This document shows, piece by piece, positions 1 through 8,749 of a DNA stretch of 64,000 nt. This DNA comes from G963701675 sp963701675. GTDB taxonomy: Bacteria > Planctomycetota > Planctomycetia > Gemmatales > Gemmataceae. The stretch covers positions 7,068,001 through 7,132,000 of the forward strand of contig OY969623.1 in assembly GCA_963701675.1 (NCBI GenBank), given 5' to 3'. The first letter of the stretch is position 1. Each line of letters begins with the position of its first letter. The notes below the pieces were generated by a model that saw only the letters and a program-made list of their open reading frames with translations, had not been told where the DNA came from and searched no databases. The position numbers and the translations under genes were made by a program.

Positions 1-657
1 ATACTTGACCAGCAACGGGGCGTTTGTGTCCGCGGCGTGGGCTGGGTCGTGATGGGCCGGCAGCTTTTCCGTGCCTTGAACCGCTCTGAAAACCTGAGGC
101 ACGCTCATCTCATGTAGACGTGCCAAGAGTGCGTTACAATCGGCTACGGCTTGTTCCTTCTTGTCGAAATGAAGCTGGCCCGGGTTCTTGACGATATCGT
201 CCAGTCGTTCGCGGACATGGTCGACGTAACGCTCTCCCATTGGACCGTCGAGACGTTCGAAGATTCTGCCCGGCAAAATCTGATGCTGGAACTTCGAGTT
301 ATACTCATACGCCTTGACGACGAGAAAAACGGCGCCGAGGGCGAGGGTAACGCCCATGTATATCGTGGCCGTCTTCGCATCGCCGCGGCCGATCGCGTAG
401 TGCGCCAACACGACGGTCAAGCTGCTGCAAATCAGCACGAACGTGTTGAATGCGCCGATCCACTCAACGAGATGAACGTCGTGCGGTGTCGGCCATTGAT
501 CACGGGCCTGGCCGTTTCGCAGAATGATGTAAACGCCGATCAGGCCCGTGAAAAACATGATTTCCGTAACGAGAAACAACCACATCGCCAGCTTGCCATG
601 ATTGATGGGAAGCCCCATGTGGGTCGGCGGGTGTTCTTCCATCACTGCGTGTGCCAT
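1..657 (-). CDS. Cytochrome c oxidase subunit III (partial, 3' end beyond window)
   Basis: Membrane subunit III of a heme-copper oxidase, which stabilises the subunit I/II core. Translating the minus strand from the ATG at 657 gives a protein starting MAHAVMEEHPPTHMG, with hydrophobic helices at about residues 24-47 (containing WLFLVTEIMFF, the typical subunit III signature), 67-90 and 97-118, then a long hydrophilic stretch to the window edge at residue 219. The frame is open to base 1, so the C-terminus is missing. It is the last visible gene of the oxidase operon, 43 bp after heme O synthase, separated by a heptamer tandem repeat. Family assignment is firm; total length unknown. Confidence 0.88.
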   Translation of the reverse strand, partial: MAHAVMEEHPPTHMGLPINHGKLAMWLFLVTEIMFFTGLIGVYIILRNGQARDQWPTPHDVHLVEWIGAFNTFVLICSSLTVVLAHYAIGRGDAKTATIYMGVTLALGAVFLVVKAYEYNSKFQHQILPGRIFERLDGPMGERYVDHVRERLDDIVKNPGQLHFDKKEQAVADCNALLARLHEMSVPQVFRAVQGTEKLPAHHDPAHAADTNAPLLVKY

Positions 658-666
658 ATCAGATTC

Positions 667-708
667 CAGTTGTCAGTTGTCAGTTGTCAGTTGTCAGTTG
701 TCAGTTGC
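667..708. repeat. Tandem heptamer repeat (CAGTTGT)5 plus one variant unit
   Basis: Five perfect CAGTTGT units followed by CAGTTGC. The array lies between heme O synthase and subunit III and runs into the stop codon of the former: its last Asn and TGA codons are part of the repeat. The same heptamer occurs five times at 14972-15006, with inverse copies at 15070-15096, so this is a dispersed intergenic repeat and not a one-off slippage tract. Confidence 0.9.
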
Positions 709-1612
709 TAAACGTCCGGTCAACGAGCAGCACTCCGAGTAACACAGGGAGATAGATCAATGAGGCACGTAGGACCATGCGAGCCTCAATGTCGGTGCGC
801 CGACGGCTAAATCGGGCGCAGCACCACAAAAAACCTGAGCCGATCGCGAGGGCGGCCAACAAGTACATTCGGTTGGGTGTATCCCAGAAGGCCGGCAGCA
901 GACTTACCGCAATCAAAGCCAGGCAATAGGAGACCATCTGCCGGCCGGTCATTGTTCCGTGATTGTCCACAACGGTCAGCATCTGCATGCCGGCGCGGGC
1001 GTATTCGTCGCGGTAGATCCAGGCGATCGCCAAGAAGTGCGGCACCTGCCACAAGTACACGATCAAGAACAGCACACCGGCACGGGCATCCAGAGACCCC
1101 GTCACGGCCGACCAGCCGATGAGCGGCGGCAGCGCGCCCGGTACGGCGCCGATGAGGGTGTTAAGCGTGGTTAGCCTTTTGAGCGGTGTATAGACAAAGA
1201 CGTAACTGACGAATGCGACTCCCGCCAAAATCGCGGCCAACGGGTTCGGCAAAGTGACCGCGAGGTAAGCAACGCCGAAGATGCCAAGCGTTGCACCGAA
1301 TGCCGCTACTTCAAGGGGTTGTAATCGTCCTACCGGGAGCGGCCGGTTTTCCGTCCGTTGCATGAGACTGTCGGTTCGGCGTTCGAGTAGTTGATTCAGC
1401 GCGCTGGCGCCGCCTACGACCAATGCCGTGCCTAAAACGGCATGAAAGAGCAGGGCAGGATCGGGAAACCCTCCGGCCGCCAACATCGCTCCAGCCGCCA
1501 CGGTAAACAACACCAGCAACCCCACGCGCGGCTTCGTGAGCTCGACATAGTCGACAAACCGGCCGCGGCTTAGCGGCGTCGCCTCAGGAATCAGTGTGGA
1601 TGCTGTTTTCAT
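701..1612 (-). CDS. ctaB: Heme O synthase (protoheme IX farnesyltransferase)
   Basis: Transfers a farnesyl group to protoheme IX to give heme O, the precursor of the heme A used by the oxidase encoded here. It is a UbiA-superfamily membrane prenyltransferase of 303 residues with the ELTKPRVG motif near the N-terminus, the NxxxExxxD/MQRT-RPLP prenyl-diphosphate binding region and about eight hydrophobic helices. The chosen start (ATG at 1612, MKTAS) overlaps the TGA of heme A synthase as ATGA, indicating translational coupling; a longer start five codons upstream is possible but less natural. The stop codon lies inside the CAGTTGT repeat. Confidence 0.93.
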   Translation of the reverse strand: MKTASTLIPEATPLSRGRFVDYVELTKPRVGLLVLFTVAAGAMLAAGGFPDPALLFHAVLGTALVVGGASALNQLLERRTDSLMQRTENRPLPVGRLQPLEVAAFGATLGIFGVAYLAVTLPNPLAAILAGVAFVSYVFVYTPLKRLTTLNTLIGAVPGALPPLIGWSAVTGSLDARAGVLFLIVYLWQVPHFLAIAWIYRDEYARAGMQMLTVVDNHGTMTGRQMVSYCLALIAVSLLPAFWDTPNRMYLLAALAIGSGFLWCCARFSRRRTDIEARMVLRASLIYLPVLLGVLLVDRTFSN

Positions 1613-2580
1613 TCCGCGGCGTTCCAATGTTCCACCAAATCGGTTTCGCCAGTCTCGGCATCGCTACTGTAGACGCCGATTGCCACTGCCACGGCGGTGG
1701 CAAGGCTCAGGTAACCAACGAGTACGTGGCTCGTCCGAACCAATGCCTGAACCGCCATATGCGAAGGGACGAAGTATTTCACCATCCACGCCTCGATTCC
1801 AAGGCATAGTTGCAGCCCGATCAATCCAGCCAACATGATGCCGGCGTTTCGGCTCCACTGCGAACAAAAGTCCGAGGAACGAATCGCACAAACCAGCCAC
1901 GCCACGCCGAACACGACGGCGAACGCCATCAAGAGATGCCCTCGCTGGCCGAGTGTAGAGTATTGGTGGCGAAGAACTGATCCGAGCATGATCTGTCCGA
2001 AAATCAGCGCGACGACGAACAACGACATTCGACGTAAGCGACTCATCGACGGCGTTATGTCGACCGGAATGCTTAGCCGGCGCCAACGGTTCGAAGTGAA
2101 AATGGCGATGCTGACCAGCGTTGAAAACACGACCGACGCAAACGTGCCGTGAGTCATCGCCAGGTCTGCACCGACGATTTCGTTCAACCGGACTCTGAAT
2201 CCACCAATGAGGCCTTGAACAATGATCAGTCCCAACGCGGTCACGCCGAGCCAACGCAGCCAGCGTCTGGGCTCGGTCCGAAACAGCAGAACGACCAACG
2301 CGATGGCACAACAACCGACAATGTAACCGGCCAGTCGATGGCCGTGTTCAACCAAGAATCGCGCGTCGGCGTTCTGCCAGGGGACGAGCAATAAATGCCA
2401 AGGATAGGTCGGCCAAATCGGGTCAGCCATTCCCGCTTGAAACGTCGTTACGATGGCGCCGAGCGCAAGCAACACGAACGTAACGCAAACGGTGAGCACC
2501 GCCCAGACGTGCGTCCATCGCGGCGCGGAGCGAACGCGCGATTGAACGGGGGGCACATGGTTGGTCAGCGCGAGGCTCAT
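1609..2580 (-). CDS. ctaA: Heme A synthase (COX15/CtaA family)
   Basis: Oxidises the C8 methyl of heme O to the formyl group of heme A. The protein has 323 residues and eight predicted membrane helices; conserved histidines occur in EHGHRLAGY, in THG, in LRHQYS and in RTSHVLVGY, the pattern of heme-ligand and catalytic histidines in COX15. It sits between oxidase subunit I (14 bp upstream) and ctaB (ATGA overlap downstream), so heme A biosynthesis is embedded in the structural operon. The length fits bacterial COX15-type enzymes. Confidence 0.93.
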   Translation of the reverse strand: MSLALTNHVPPVQSRVRSAPRWTHVWAVLTVCVTFVLLALGAIVTTFQAGMADPIWPTYPWHLLLVPWQNADARFLVEHGHRLAGYIVGCCAIALVVLLFRTEPRRWLRWLGVTALGLIIVQGLIGGFRVRLNEIVGADLAMTHGTFASVVFSTLVSIAIFTSNRWRRLSIPVDITPSMSRLRRMSLFVVALIFGQIMLGSVLRHQYSTLGQRGHLLMAFAVVFGVAWLVCAIRSSDFCSQWSRNAGIMLAGLIGLQLCLGIEAWMVKYFVPSHMAVQALVRTSHVLVGYLSLATAVAVAIGVYSSDAETGETDLVEHWNAAE

Positions 2581-2594
2581 TCTGCTCTTACGCG

Positions 2595-4383
2595 TTAACG
2601 TTGAGTCTGTGGGTGATAGTCGGAATCACCATTTTCGTCGCCGTAGTCATAAGGTCCGCGGTAGACCACCGGTTCGGTTTCAAAGTTCCCGTGCGGCGGC
2701 GGCGACGGCGCGGTCCATTCCAGCGTATTGCTGTGCCACGGATTGCGGTCGGCGTGTCGGCCACGAAACAGACTGCCGAAGAAGTTCACGACGAAAATGA
2801 TTTGCGCGGCCCCCAGCACCAGAGCGCTGATGGTGATGAATTCGTTCAGAGGCTGCAGGTTTCTTTCGAACAGGGTAAACGTGGGATCGAATATGCGCCG
2901 GCGCAGCCCGGCCACTCCGAGGATGTGCATCGGGTAAAACACGCAATTGGATGCGATGAACGTGATCGCGAAATGCACCTTGCCCCACCACTCGTTCATC
3001 ATCCGCCCGAACATCTTCGGATACCAGTAGTAGATGCCCGCGAAGATTCCGAAGATGCTGCTCATGAACAGAACGTAGTGCAAGTGGGCGACGATGAAGT
3101 ACGTGTCGTGGATGTACATGTCGACCGGCGTCGCCGCCATGAAGATGCCGCTCAAGCCGCCGATGACGAACAGGCCGACGAACGCCAGCGCGATTGAGCA
3201 TTGCGGCGTCGTGTACTGAATGTTGCCGCGCCAGATCGTGCCCAGCCAGTTAAACACTTTCACCGCTGACGGCAAGGCGATCATGATCGTGGCGATCATG
3301 AAGCCAGTGCCGAGCCGCGGATCCATGCCGCTCTGGAACATGTGGTGGCCCCAGACGATGAAGCCGAGCCCCGCGATGCCCGCGATGGAGTAGACCATGG
3401 CCCGGTAGCCGAACAGCGGCCGACGAGCGAAGGTCGAGATGATGTCGGAAACCATGCCCATCGCCGGCAGGATCATGATGTAGACGGCCGGGTGCGAATA
3501 GAACCAGAACAGATGCTGCCACAAAAGCGGCTGCCCGCCGCCCGGTCCGGTGTTCCAGTTGCCGAAGGTAAACGCCCCAGGCGGCAGGAAGAAGGACGTA
3601 TTGATGGTCTTGTCGAGGAGTTGCAGGATCAATGCGACGGTCAGAACCGGCAGCGCAAACGCTTGCAGGATGGCGGTGATGAACATCGCCCAGATCGTCA
3701 TCGGCATGCGGAAGAGCGTCATGCCTGGCGCGCGCAGATTGATGATCGTGGTGATGTAGTTGACCGAACCCATCATCGACGAGATGCCGACGAAAAGCAG
3801 CGCCGTCAGCCAGAGGATCTGGCCCATGCCGGAGTTGGGGGCCGCCGGCGATGCGGCGCCTTGCCCCGCGGGCATGGTGACGCTGGCGAGCGTCGGATAC
3901 GACGTCCAGCCGGCCGCCGCCGCGCCGCCATCAGCAAAGAAGCTCGCCAGAATCGTAATGAACGCGGGCCACATGAACCAGTACGACATCATGTTCAGCT
4001 TGGGGAACGCCATGTCCTTGGCGCCGATCATGAGCGGAATGGTAAAGTTGCCGAACGCTCCCGACAAGGAGCGGGATGATGACGAAGAAGATCATGACCG
4101 AGGCGTGCATGCTGAAGAGCATGTTGTAGACTTCGGGCGGCATCCGCCCGCCGGCGCTTCCCGGCCACCAGAGCTTTCCGAGAATCGGAATCTCAGCGTG
4201 CGGCCAGCCGAGTTGTATGCGCACCAGCAATGCCAGGGCGCCGCCCAACAAGAGGAACAGGACACCGGAGAACAGAAACTGAATGCCGATGATCTTGTGG
4301 TCCTCGGAGAAGATGTACTTCCGGAGGAAACCCAATTCCTCATGATGGTGTTCGACCGCATGCGTATGTGGATGGGTGCTCAT
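2595..4383 (-). CDS. Cytochrome c oxidase subunit I, interrupted by a one-base frameshift
   Basis: Catalytic subunit carrying heme a and the heme a3-CuB centre. The N-terminal 120-odd codons read from the ATG at 4383 (HHHEELGFLRKYIFSEDHK, a typical start) up to FFVIIPLL; the remaining 490 codons, with WHLFWFYSHPAVYI, the HHMF CuB histidines and HDTYFIVAHLHYV, are in another frame that becomes open at 4067. Removing one G of the GG at 4068-4069 joins PLL directly to SGAFGNFTIPL, the expected family sequence. An intact subunit I is required for this operon to make sense, so an assembly error is the likely cause; a genuine mutation is the alternative. It starts 10 bp after subunit II. Confidence 0.92.
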
Positions 4384-4392
4384 TTTTTCCTC

Positions 4393-5340
4393 TTAGCGGG
4401 ACGCGGTGACCGTTGGTTCGGACGGAGTCGTGCGGCGTTGCTCGGCCTGCGCTGCCCTTAGCCATTCCATGAAATCCGACTTGGTTTCGTGCACGTAAAG
4501 CCGGCCGACCATTTTCGAGTGACCCCACCCGCAAAGCTCGGCGCACGCAATCTCCCACACTTGCTTCGGGTCGATTGCCTCACCTTGGGCATTTTCGCCG
4601 TCACCGTCGAGCCACCGATTGCCGAATTTCCTGGTATTGGACTTTTTCGCTTCAAACCAAACGCGGATTATCTTGCCGGGAACCGCATCTTGCTTTAGCC
4701 GTAACTCCGGCTGATAGAAGCTGTGCAGTACATCTTTCGTGCCCAGATGAACCAGAACACGGTTGTCTTTCCAGACATGCACTTCGTTGACCACCCAGAT
4801 GTCGTCTTCATGCGGGTTTCGGCCGAAGTCCTGCGCGAGCTTGGCATCGGAGACCCACGACTCCATCCGTTCGGGGCTTGGGTAGCGAACGCGCCATTCG
4901 AACTGGCGGGCGCTGACTTCCATCTGTTGGGTGGCGCCTTCGGGCGCTGGCATCATCGAGTAGTACTTGATCTCTTCCCACGTTCCTACCTGGGCGATGG
5001 CGATGTAAAGCAGGATGGCGGCGGGGACGACGGTCCAGGCAATTTCGATTCGCCTTTCGGTCGAGTGCGACATCATCGGCGCTCGGCGGACACCAGGCTC
5101 ACCCGCGTAGCGGAACATGAAGTAAACCATGACGGCTTCGGTGAGGATGAAGAAAAAGCCGGTGATGGCCAGGATCAAATAAAAGAGGAAATCAATCTGG
5201 TGGCCGAATGACGAAACGTTCTGCGGCAGCCACCATCCCATGGCAGGGGAAATAATCCAAAGTACGACGGTTGCCGTTAGCACGGCCCCGAACAAAATGC
5301 TCCAACCTTTTTGCACAAGCACACCTCGACGTTCGTACAA
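4393..5340 (-). CDS. Cytochrome c oxidase subunit II
   Basis: Carries the binuclear CuA centre that accepts electrons from cytochrome c. The 315-residue protein has an N-terminal membrane helix (about 11-32), a second helix (about 48-72) and a periplasmic cupredoxin domain. CuA ligands are visible as VLHSF and CAELCGWGHSKM (Cys, Cys, His, Met in the right spacing); ERRIEIAWTVVPA is the usual link between helix 2 and the domain. No fused cytochrome c domain is present, so the separate cytochrome c encoded upstream may supply electrons. It is followed within 10 bp by subunit I. Confidence 0.95.
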   Translation of the reverse strand: MYERRGVLVQKGWSILFGAVLTATVVLWIISPAMGWWLPQNVSSFGHQIDFLFYLILAITGFFFILTEAVMVYFMFRYAGEPGVRRAPMMSHSTERRIEIAWTVVPAAILLYIAIAQVGTWEEIKYYSMMPAPEGATQQMEVSARQFEWRVRYPSPERMESWVSDAKLAQDFGRNPHEDDIWVVNEVHVWKDNRVLVHLGTKDVLHSFYQPELRLKQDAVPGKIIRVWFEAKKSNTRKFGNRWLDGDGENAQGEAIDPKQVWEIACAELCGWGHSKMVGRLYVHETKSDFMEWLRAAQAEQRRTTPSEPTVTASR

Positions 5341-5364
5341 GCCGATTCATCTCGGAATCAGCGT

Positions 5365-6591
5365 CTAGTCGATTTGAATCCCGTACTCCTCGCGCATCTT
5401 CTTGTAGGGCAAGACCTCGAGAAAATTGACGAGGTCCCAGATGCCGTCGTTTCTGGTCTGGGTTTTGAACGAATCAGACGCCAGCACATTGGCGAAGCCC
5501 GGCATATTGGATCCGTTGACGCCGGCGTGAATCCGCCAATACAGATCGATGCGACGCCGGCCTCCGCGGTACATACCTTTGGTTACATCGATCGGCCGAC
5601 CGATGGTTCCCCACGAGTCAAAGAACTTCACGGACTGTCGGCCATAGTCCTTGTGGCAAGTAATACATCCGGCATCGCCCGGCTTCCGAAACAGGTCCCA
5701 GCCACGGATGATGGACTCGCGGCGTTGGTCCCCGCTCGGAATCGGATAATTCGGGTCGGGTCGAATGATGTTTTGCTCTTCTGCTGCCTCGTTCCAGAAA
5801 TTCGCAATCAAGGTAACGTAATCCGCCGTCGTGGACTTGATGTCGGAAGTCGACAGGCCCTTTTCGATGATTTCCTGCATGATGAGGAATTCGGCGTTGC
5901 CTCGGATGCTCAAATGGATGACGTAACTGACGATCGCTTCTTGATCGCTTTCCGGAATCAGGCCGAAGGACGGCATTGCAGTCCCTTCGATTCCTTGTCG
6001 TACGGTTCGGAGCAAGTCGTCCCGTCGCGGCTTGCGGGCATTTCCGCCGAGCGTGGACGTGAACTTGAAAATTCCTTGGCGAAAGTCGCGCGGATGCGGG
6101 TTGACCCATGGCGCCGTCGGCCCGCGGCCATTCCCTGTGACCCCATGGCAATGGAGGCAGTGGGCGCGGTAGTGAATGCTCCCCGCCGCCAGCGTCTTGT
6201 CGTCGAGGCGGAGTTTGGCGCGAATCTCTTCCGAAATGCCACCCACCGTCGGCTCGGCCGGGGCCCCGAATAGTGCTTCGAGTGCCGATTGCAGTTGTTC
6301 ATCCGCCAACGCGCTGATGTCCGTCGGGCTGATGAACTTTTTGACCATGTCCTCGCGTTCCTGTGTCGGCAGACCGCTCAACATGAATTTCGGAAAATCA
6401 CCTGGCTTGTCCCAGTGCGTTGGAACGGCGGATATGTTGGAGACTAAGAGCGGGTCGTCACGGAGGGCATACTTCATGTCCGCCGGATACTCGTCCGTAC
6501 AACCCAGAACACTAATCAGGCCGAAGAAAGGGAAGACGAGGAGCGAAACGCGGCCGACTCGCTTGGAAGATTGGAACACAATCACTCGCAA
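5365..6591 (-). CDS. Diheme c-type cytochrome lipoprotein
   Basis: Predicted exported electron carrier, first gene of the oxidase operon. The 408-residue protein has a hydrophobic leader ending in a lipobox-like SVLGC (Cys31), then two heme c attachment sites, CLHCH at about 145-149 and CITCH at about 309-313, each in its own cytochrome c domain; methionines in MPSFG and MPGF are plausible axial ligands. It begins 24 bp upstream of subunit II and probably delivers electrons to CuA. Its exact partner (an alternative complex III or other donor) is not encoded in the window. Confidence 0.88.
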   Translation of the reverse strand: MRVIVFQSSKRVGRVSLLVFPFFGLISVLGCTDEYPADMKYALRDDPLLVSNISAVPTHWDKPGDFPKFMLSGLPTQEREDMVKKFISPTDISALADEQLQSALEALFGAPAEPTVGGISEEIRAKLRLDDKTLAAGSIHYRAHCLHCHGVTGNGRGPTAPWVNPHPRDFRQGIFKFTSTLGGNARKPRRDDLLRTVRQGIEGTAMPSFGLIPESDQEAIVSYVIHLSIRGNAEFLIMQEIIEKGLSTSDIKSTTADYVTLIANFWNEAAEEQNIIRPDPNYPIPSGDQRRESIIRGWDLFRKPGDAGCITCHKDYGRQSVKFFDSWGTIGRPIDVTKGMYRGGRRRIDLYWRIHAGVNGSNMPGFANVLASDSFKTQTRNDGIWDLVNFLEVLPYKKMREEYGIQID

Positions 6592-6911
6592 GGTCTCCTG
6601 AAATAGAACACACTAGGATGCGGCTATCTTGCGATAGAGTTGTCGACAGCGCATCACCACACGCATTCGCCATTTAGGATCGCGCGGAACTTCCTTTTTG
6701 TAGCGGCGGCGGGCTGTCCGTCAAGAAAGGATGAAGGATGAAGGATGATGGATGAATCGAACATAACGAGCCGGAAGCGTAAGCGACGGATAAGTCGAAG
6801 CCGCGCCCCGTCAAAGGCGTAGAATGGGCCACGGAACGGTAGGTGCCGTGCAAAAAAGAGAAAAAGGACCGATGTGTTTCTCGTTTGCGAGAACCTAGGG
6901 CGGATAATCGG
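6592..6911. other. Intergenic region with tandem heptamers and a REP-like stretch
   Basis: About 320 bp between the divergent cytochrome gene (minus) and a small membrane protein (plus). It must hold the oxidase operon promoter but no convincing -35/-10 pair stands out. It contains three AAGGATG units plus one variant (6727-6754), directly followed by a stretch with the alternating motif AGCCGGAAGCGTAAGCG (about 6769-6785). No ORF with a recognisable product was found before 6912. Confidence 0.6.
6727..6754. repeat. Short tandem repeat of AAGGATG
   Basis: Three perfect AAGGATG units and a fourth, ATGGATG, lie in the gap upstream of the oxidase operon. It is another seven-base tandem repeat, of the same period as the CAGTTGT arrays but a different sequence. 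Confidence 0.8.
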
Positions 6912-7091
6912 ATGCTCTACAAAGTGGGACGTTGGCTACAGCTGCTGGGACTCTTGATCGCACCTGTTGGCGTCGCGGGAAATCTCGCACGCCCGGATGA
7001 GGTGAACGTGAAAACGACGCTCGTCATCGCCGCAGTGGGGATCGGAGTCTTCGTGATTGGATGGCTTTTGCAACAGGTGCGACGGCCGTGA
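6912..7091 (+). CDS. Small two-helix membrane protein, unknown function
   Basis: A 59-residue protein starting MLYKVGRWLQLLGL with two hydrophobic segments (about 7-25 and 37-54) separated by a short loop, ending QQVRRP. The ATG at 6912 is chosen because the upstream extension to 6843 is polar and atypical; no strong Shine-Dalgarno is visible. I do not recognise a named family. It stands alone between the oxidase operon and the addiction-module cluster. Confidence 0.6.
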   Translation: MLYKVGRWLQLLGLLIAPVGVAGNLARPDEVNVKTTLVIAAVGIGVFVIGWLLQQVRRP

Positions 7092-7212
7092 GGTTGGGCG
7101 TTTGCGGGGAACGACCGAGAGGAGGCATGACCGGTTGGAATAAATGACATGCGTGCTCAAGGTTGGTAGACTAAAGTCGTAAGGTCACTCCTGAATCTGA
7201 AAGGAACGTTCG

Positions 7213-7521
7213 ATGCCAACCACCATGAAAGATCTGGGCATTGATCGCATGAGTATCGACGACCGGCTCGCCTTGGTTGAGGAGATTTGGAATAGTATTG
7301 CCGATTCCAGCAACAGCCTACCACTCACGGAAGCGCAGAAAGTGATGCTCGACCGTCGCATGGCGGACCTTGATGCGAATCCGAACAACGCTCTAACCTG
7401 GGACGAAATCAAGGAACGTCAGTTGATACGGTCTGGGCTATCTATGTTACGCTTTGTCGAGTTGTGCTACACTCAATGCGACGGTAAGAATCTTGTAGGC
7501 GATGCACAGGATCAAGCATGA
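7213..7521 (+). CDS. Putative addiction-module antitoxin (TIGR02574-like)
   Basis: Residues 1-75 match the small addiction-module component family: MSIDDRLALVEEIWNSIA, then LTEAQKVMLDRRMADLDANPN and WDEIKER. Members normally stop near residue 75, whereas this frame continues for about 27 unrelated residues. Inserting one base after the KER codons would create KERVS and a TGA at the expected length, so a small indel may have extended it; this is inference. SD-like AAAGGAA lies about 7 bases before the ATG. No RelE/ParE toxin follows; instead it overlaps the next unknown gene by ATGA. Confidence 0.72.
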   Translation: MPTTMKDLGIDRMSIDDRLALVEEIWNSIADSSNSLPLTEAQKVMLDRRMADLDANPNNALTWDEIKERQLIRSGLSMLRFVELCYTQCDGKNLVGDAQDQA

Positions 7522-7820
7522 TTCGGTCACTTCCTGTACCCGTGCGACTGAGTTCGGAGGCTGAGTCATACATCACGGAACTAGGAATGCAGCTTGAGTT
7601 TGAACAGATGCTGGAGCACACTCTTCATAACGTGCCGGGATTGCAAGCCCTGGAAGTCTGCGTACAACGCCCTGAGGATCTTGGCGGTGACCCGTGCGTC
7701 ATTATCGAGGCCGTCCGCGAACAGGGGAACCCTGCCGACGACTTTGTGGCCAACGATTGGAGCCGGTGGCAAATCCAAACTTTCCCGCCTGAGGTTTGTA
7801 GCCATTTCATCTTGTTTTGA
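7518..7820 (+). CDS. Unknown 100-residue protein upstream of a HEPN protein
   Basis: The start ATG overlaps the TGA of the preceding antitoxin-like gene (ATGA), and the stop is 15 bp before the HEPN gene, so it looks like part of a three-gene unit. The protein is soluble, acidic and mixed alpha/beta in character (VRLSSEAESYI, LEVCVQRPEDLGGDPCVII). No nucleotidyltransferase GSxxxG motif is present, so it is not the usual MNT partner of HEPN proteins. I do not recognise the family. Confidence 0.68.
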   Translation: MIRSLPVPVRLSSEAESYITELGMQLEFEQMLEHTLHNVPGLQALEVCVQRPEDLGGDPCVIIEAVREQGNPADDFVANDWSRWQIQTFPPEVCSHFILF

Positions 7821-7835
7821 TCACGACAGGCGCTG

Positions 7836-8255
7836 ATGCAAGGCAGAGCCTATCTCGACGTGGCCCGCCAACTCGTCAGCGGAGCCGCCGAAGTCCAATG
7901 GCGAACGGCCATCGGACGCGCGTACTATGCACTTATGCTTGAATGCCGCGACGGCCTGTCGCGATGGGGCTTTGCTCCGCTGCCTCGGGACAACGTACAC
8001 ACGTTTGTCCGCCTTCGCCTAAACTACGCGAAGGATACGGATCTCAAAATGATAGGTCGCACGTTAGAGCGTCTAGGCCGTTTGCGGAACTTCGCCGATT
8101 ACGATTTGCGACCTCAACTAGCGTTCGCAACGGTTGCAGAGGCGCTGCGTTCCATCCGTGACGCGAACGGCGCAATCTCAGTTCTCGATGCTATCGAAGC
8201 GGACGCCACACGACGCGCCGCGGCAGAAGCAGCGATTCGCGCGGCTTTTCCTTGA
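7836..8255 (+). CDS. HEPN-domain protein
   Basis: A 139-residue helical protein with the HEPN core: YLDVARQLV at the N-terminus, AIGRAYYALMLECRDGL in the first long helix, and LRNFADYDL near residue 90, a common HEPN signature. The ribonuclease motif R-x(4-6)-H is not clearly present, so nuclease activity should not be assumed. HEPN proteins often act as toxins or regulatory partners of small nucleotidyltransferases; here the partner is the unknown protein 15 bp upstream. The start ATG at 7836 follows a GACAGG-like ribosome site. Confidence 0.75.
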   Translation: MQGRAYLDVARQLVSGAAEVQWRTAIGRAYYALMLECRDGLSRWGFAPLPRDNVHTFVRLRLNYAKDTDLKMIGRTLERLGRLRNFADYDLRPQLAFATVAEALRSIRDANGAISVLDAIEADATRRAAAEAAIRAAFP

Positions 8256-8299
8256 AGCGATTGCGCATTTGGCCACGCCGAGCGTCAGAGGAACGACGC

Positions 8300-8746
8300 T
8301 CACTTCGGTTTCCCAATCCCCTCCAACTGTCGCACGGTCTCCGCAGTTCGCGGGTATATTCGCAACGCGGGTGAGTTTCCACTCGGAACATATCCAGGCG
8401 ACGGTGGAACGCGAGCAACTTCGAATGCATCACCGGATTTGACCAAGGGCAAGATGTACTCACCCGGACTTTGCCAGCCGGCGCACTGCGGTAGATTCCG
8501 AACCGAAATACTCTTCAGTTTTAGGTCTGCCTGATCGGTCGGCCAATGGACATCGGTTACGTGCACCAACGGGTGCGGTCGAGGTCCGTCGGCTTCGACG
8601 CGGGCAATGACGTCCAGTGTGGATACGAGAAACTGCGGCCGGGATAGCACAATCGGCCGAGTAGTCGTCGCAGCCAGATAGGCAAGCCAACTGATCCAAG
8701 AGCCGAACAACAGAATGGCCAACGCGAGCCGCACGGACGCCTTCAT
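8300..8746 (-). CDS. Hypothetical single-pass membrane protein
   Basis: A 148-residue protein with an N-terminal hydrophobic segment (about 6-27) that is either a signal anchor or an uncleaved signal, followed by a soluble domain with no motif I recognise (VLVHVTDVHWPTDQ, SPGEYILPL). It begins 3 bp after the stop of the Minf_1886-like gene on the same strand, so the two are probably cotranscribed. Function unknown. Confidence 0.68.
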   Translation of the reverse strand: MKASVRLALAILLFGSWISWLAYLAATTTRPIVLSRPQFLVSTLDVIARVEADGPRPHPLVHVTDVHWPTDQADLKLKSISVRNLPQCAGWQSPGEYILPLVKSGDAFEVARVPPSPGYVPSGNSPALRIYPRTAETVRQLEGIGKPK

Positions 8747-8749
8747 GGC

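Noticed and set aside
667..708. CRISPR array
   Set aside because: Seven-base units with no spacers between them; no cas genes.
151..711. A 186-residue plus-strand ORF over oxidase subunit III
   Set aside because: The minus strand encodes a clear subunit III with membrane helices; the plus-strand frame is low-complexity antisense.
3342..4461. Long plus-strand ORFs over subunit I
   Set aside because: These frames are charged antisense of the oxidase gene without any recognisable domain.
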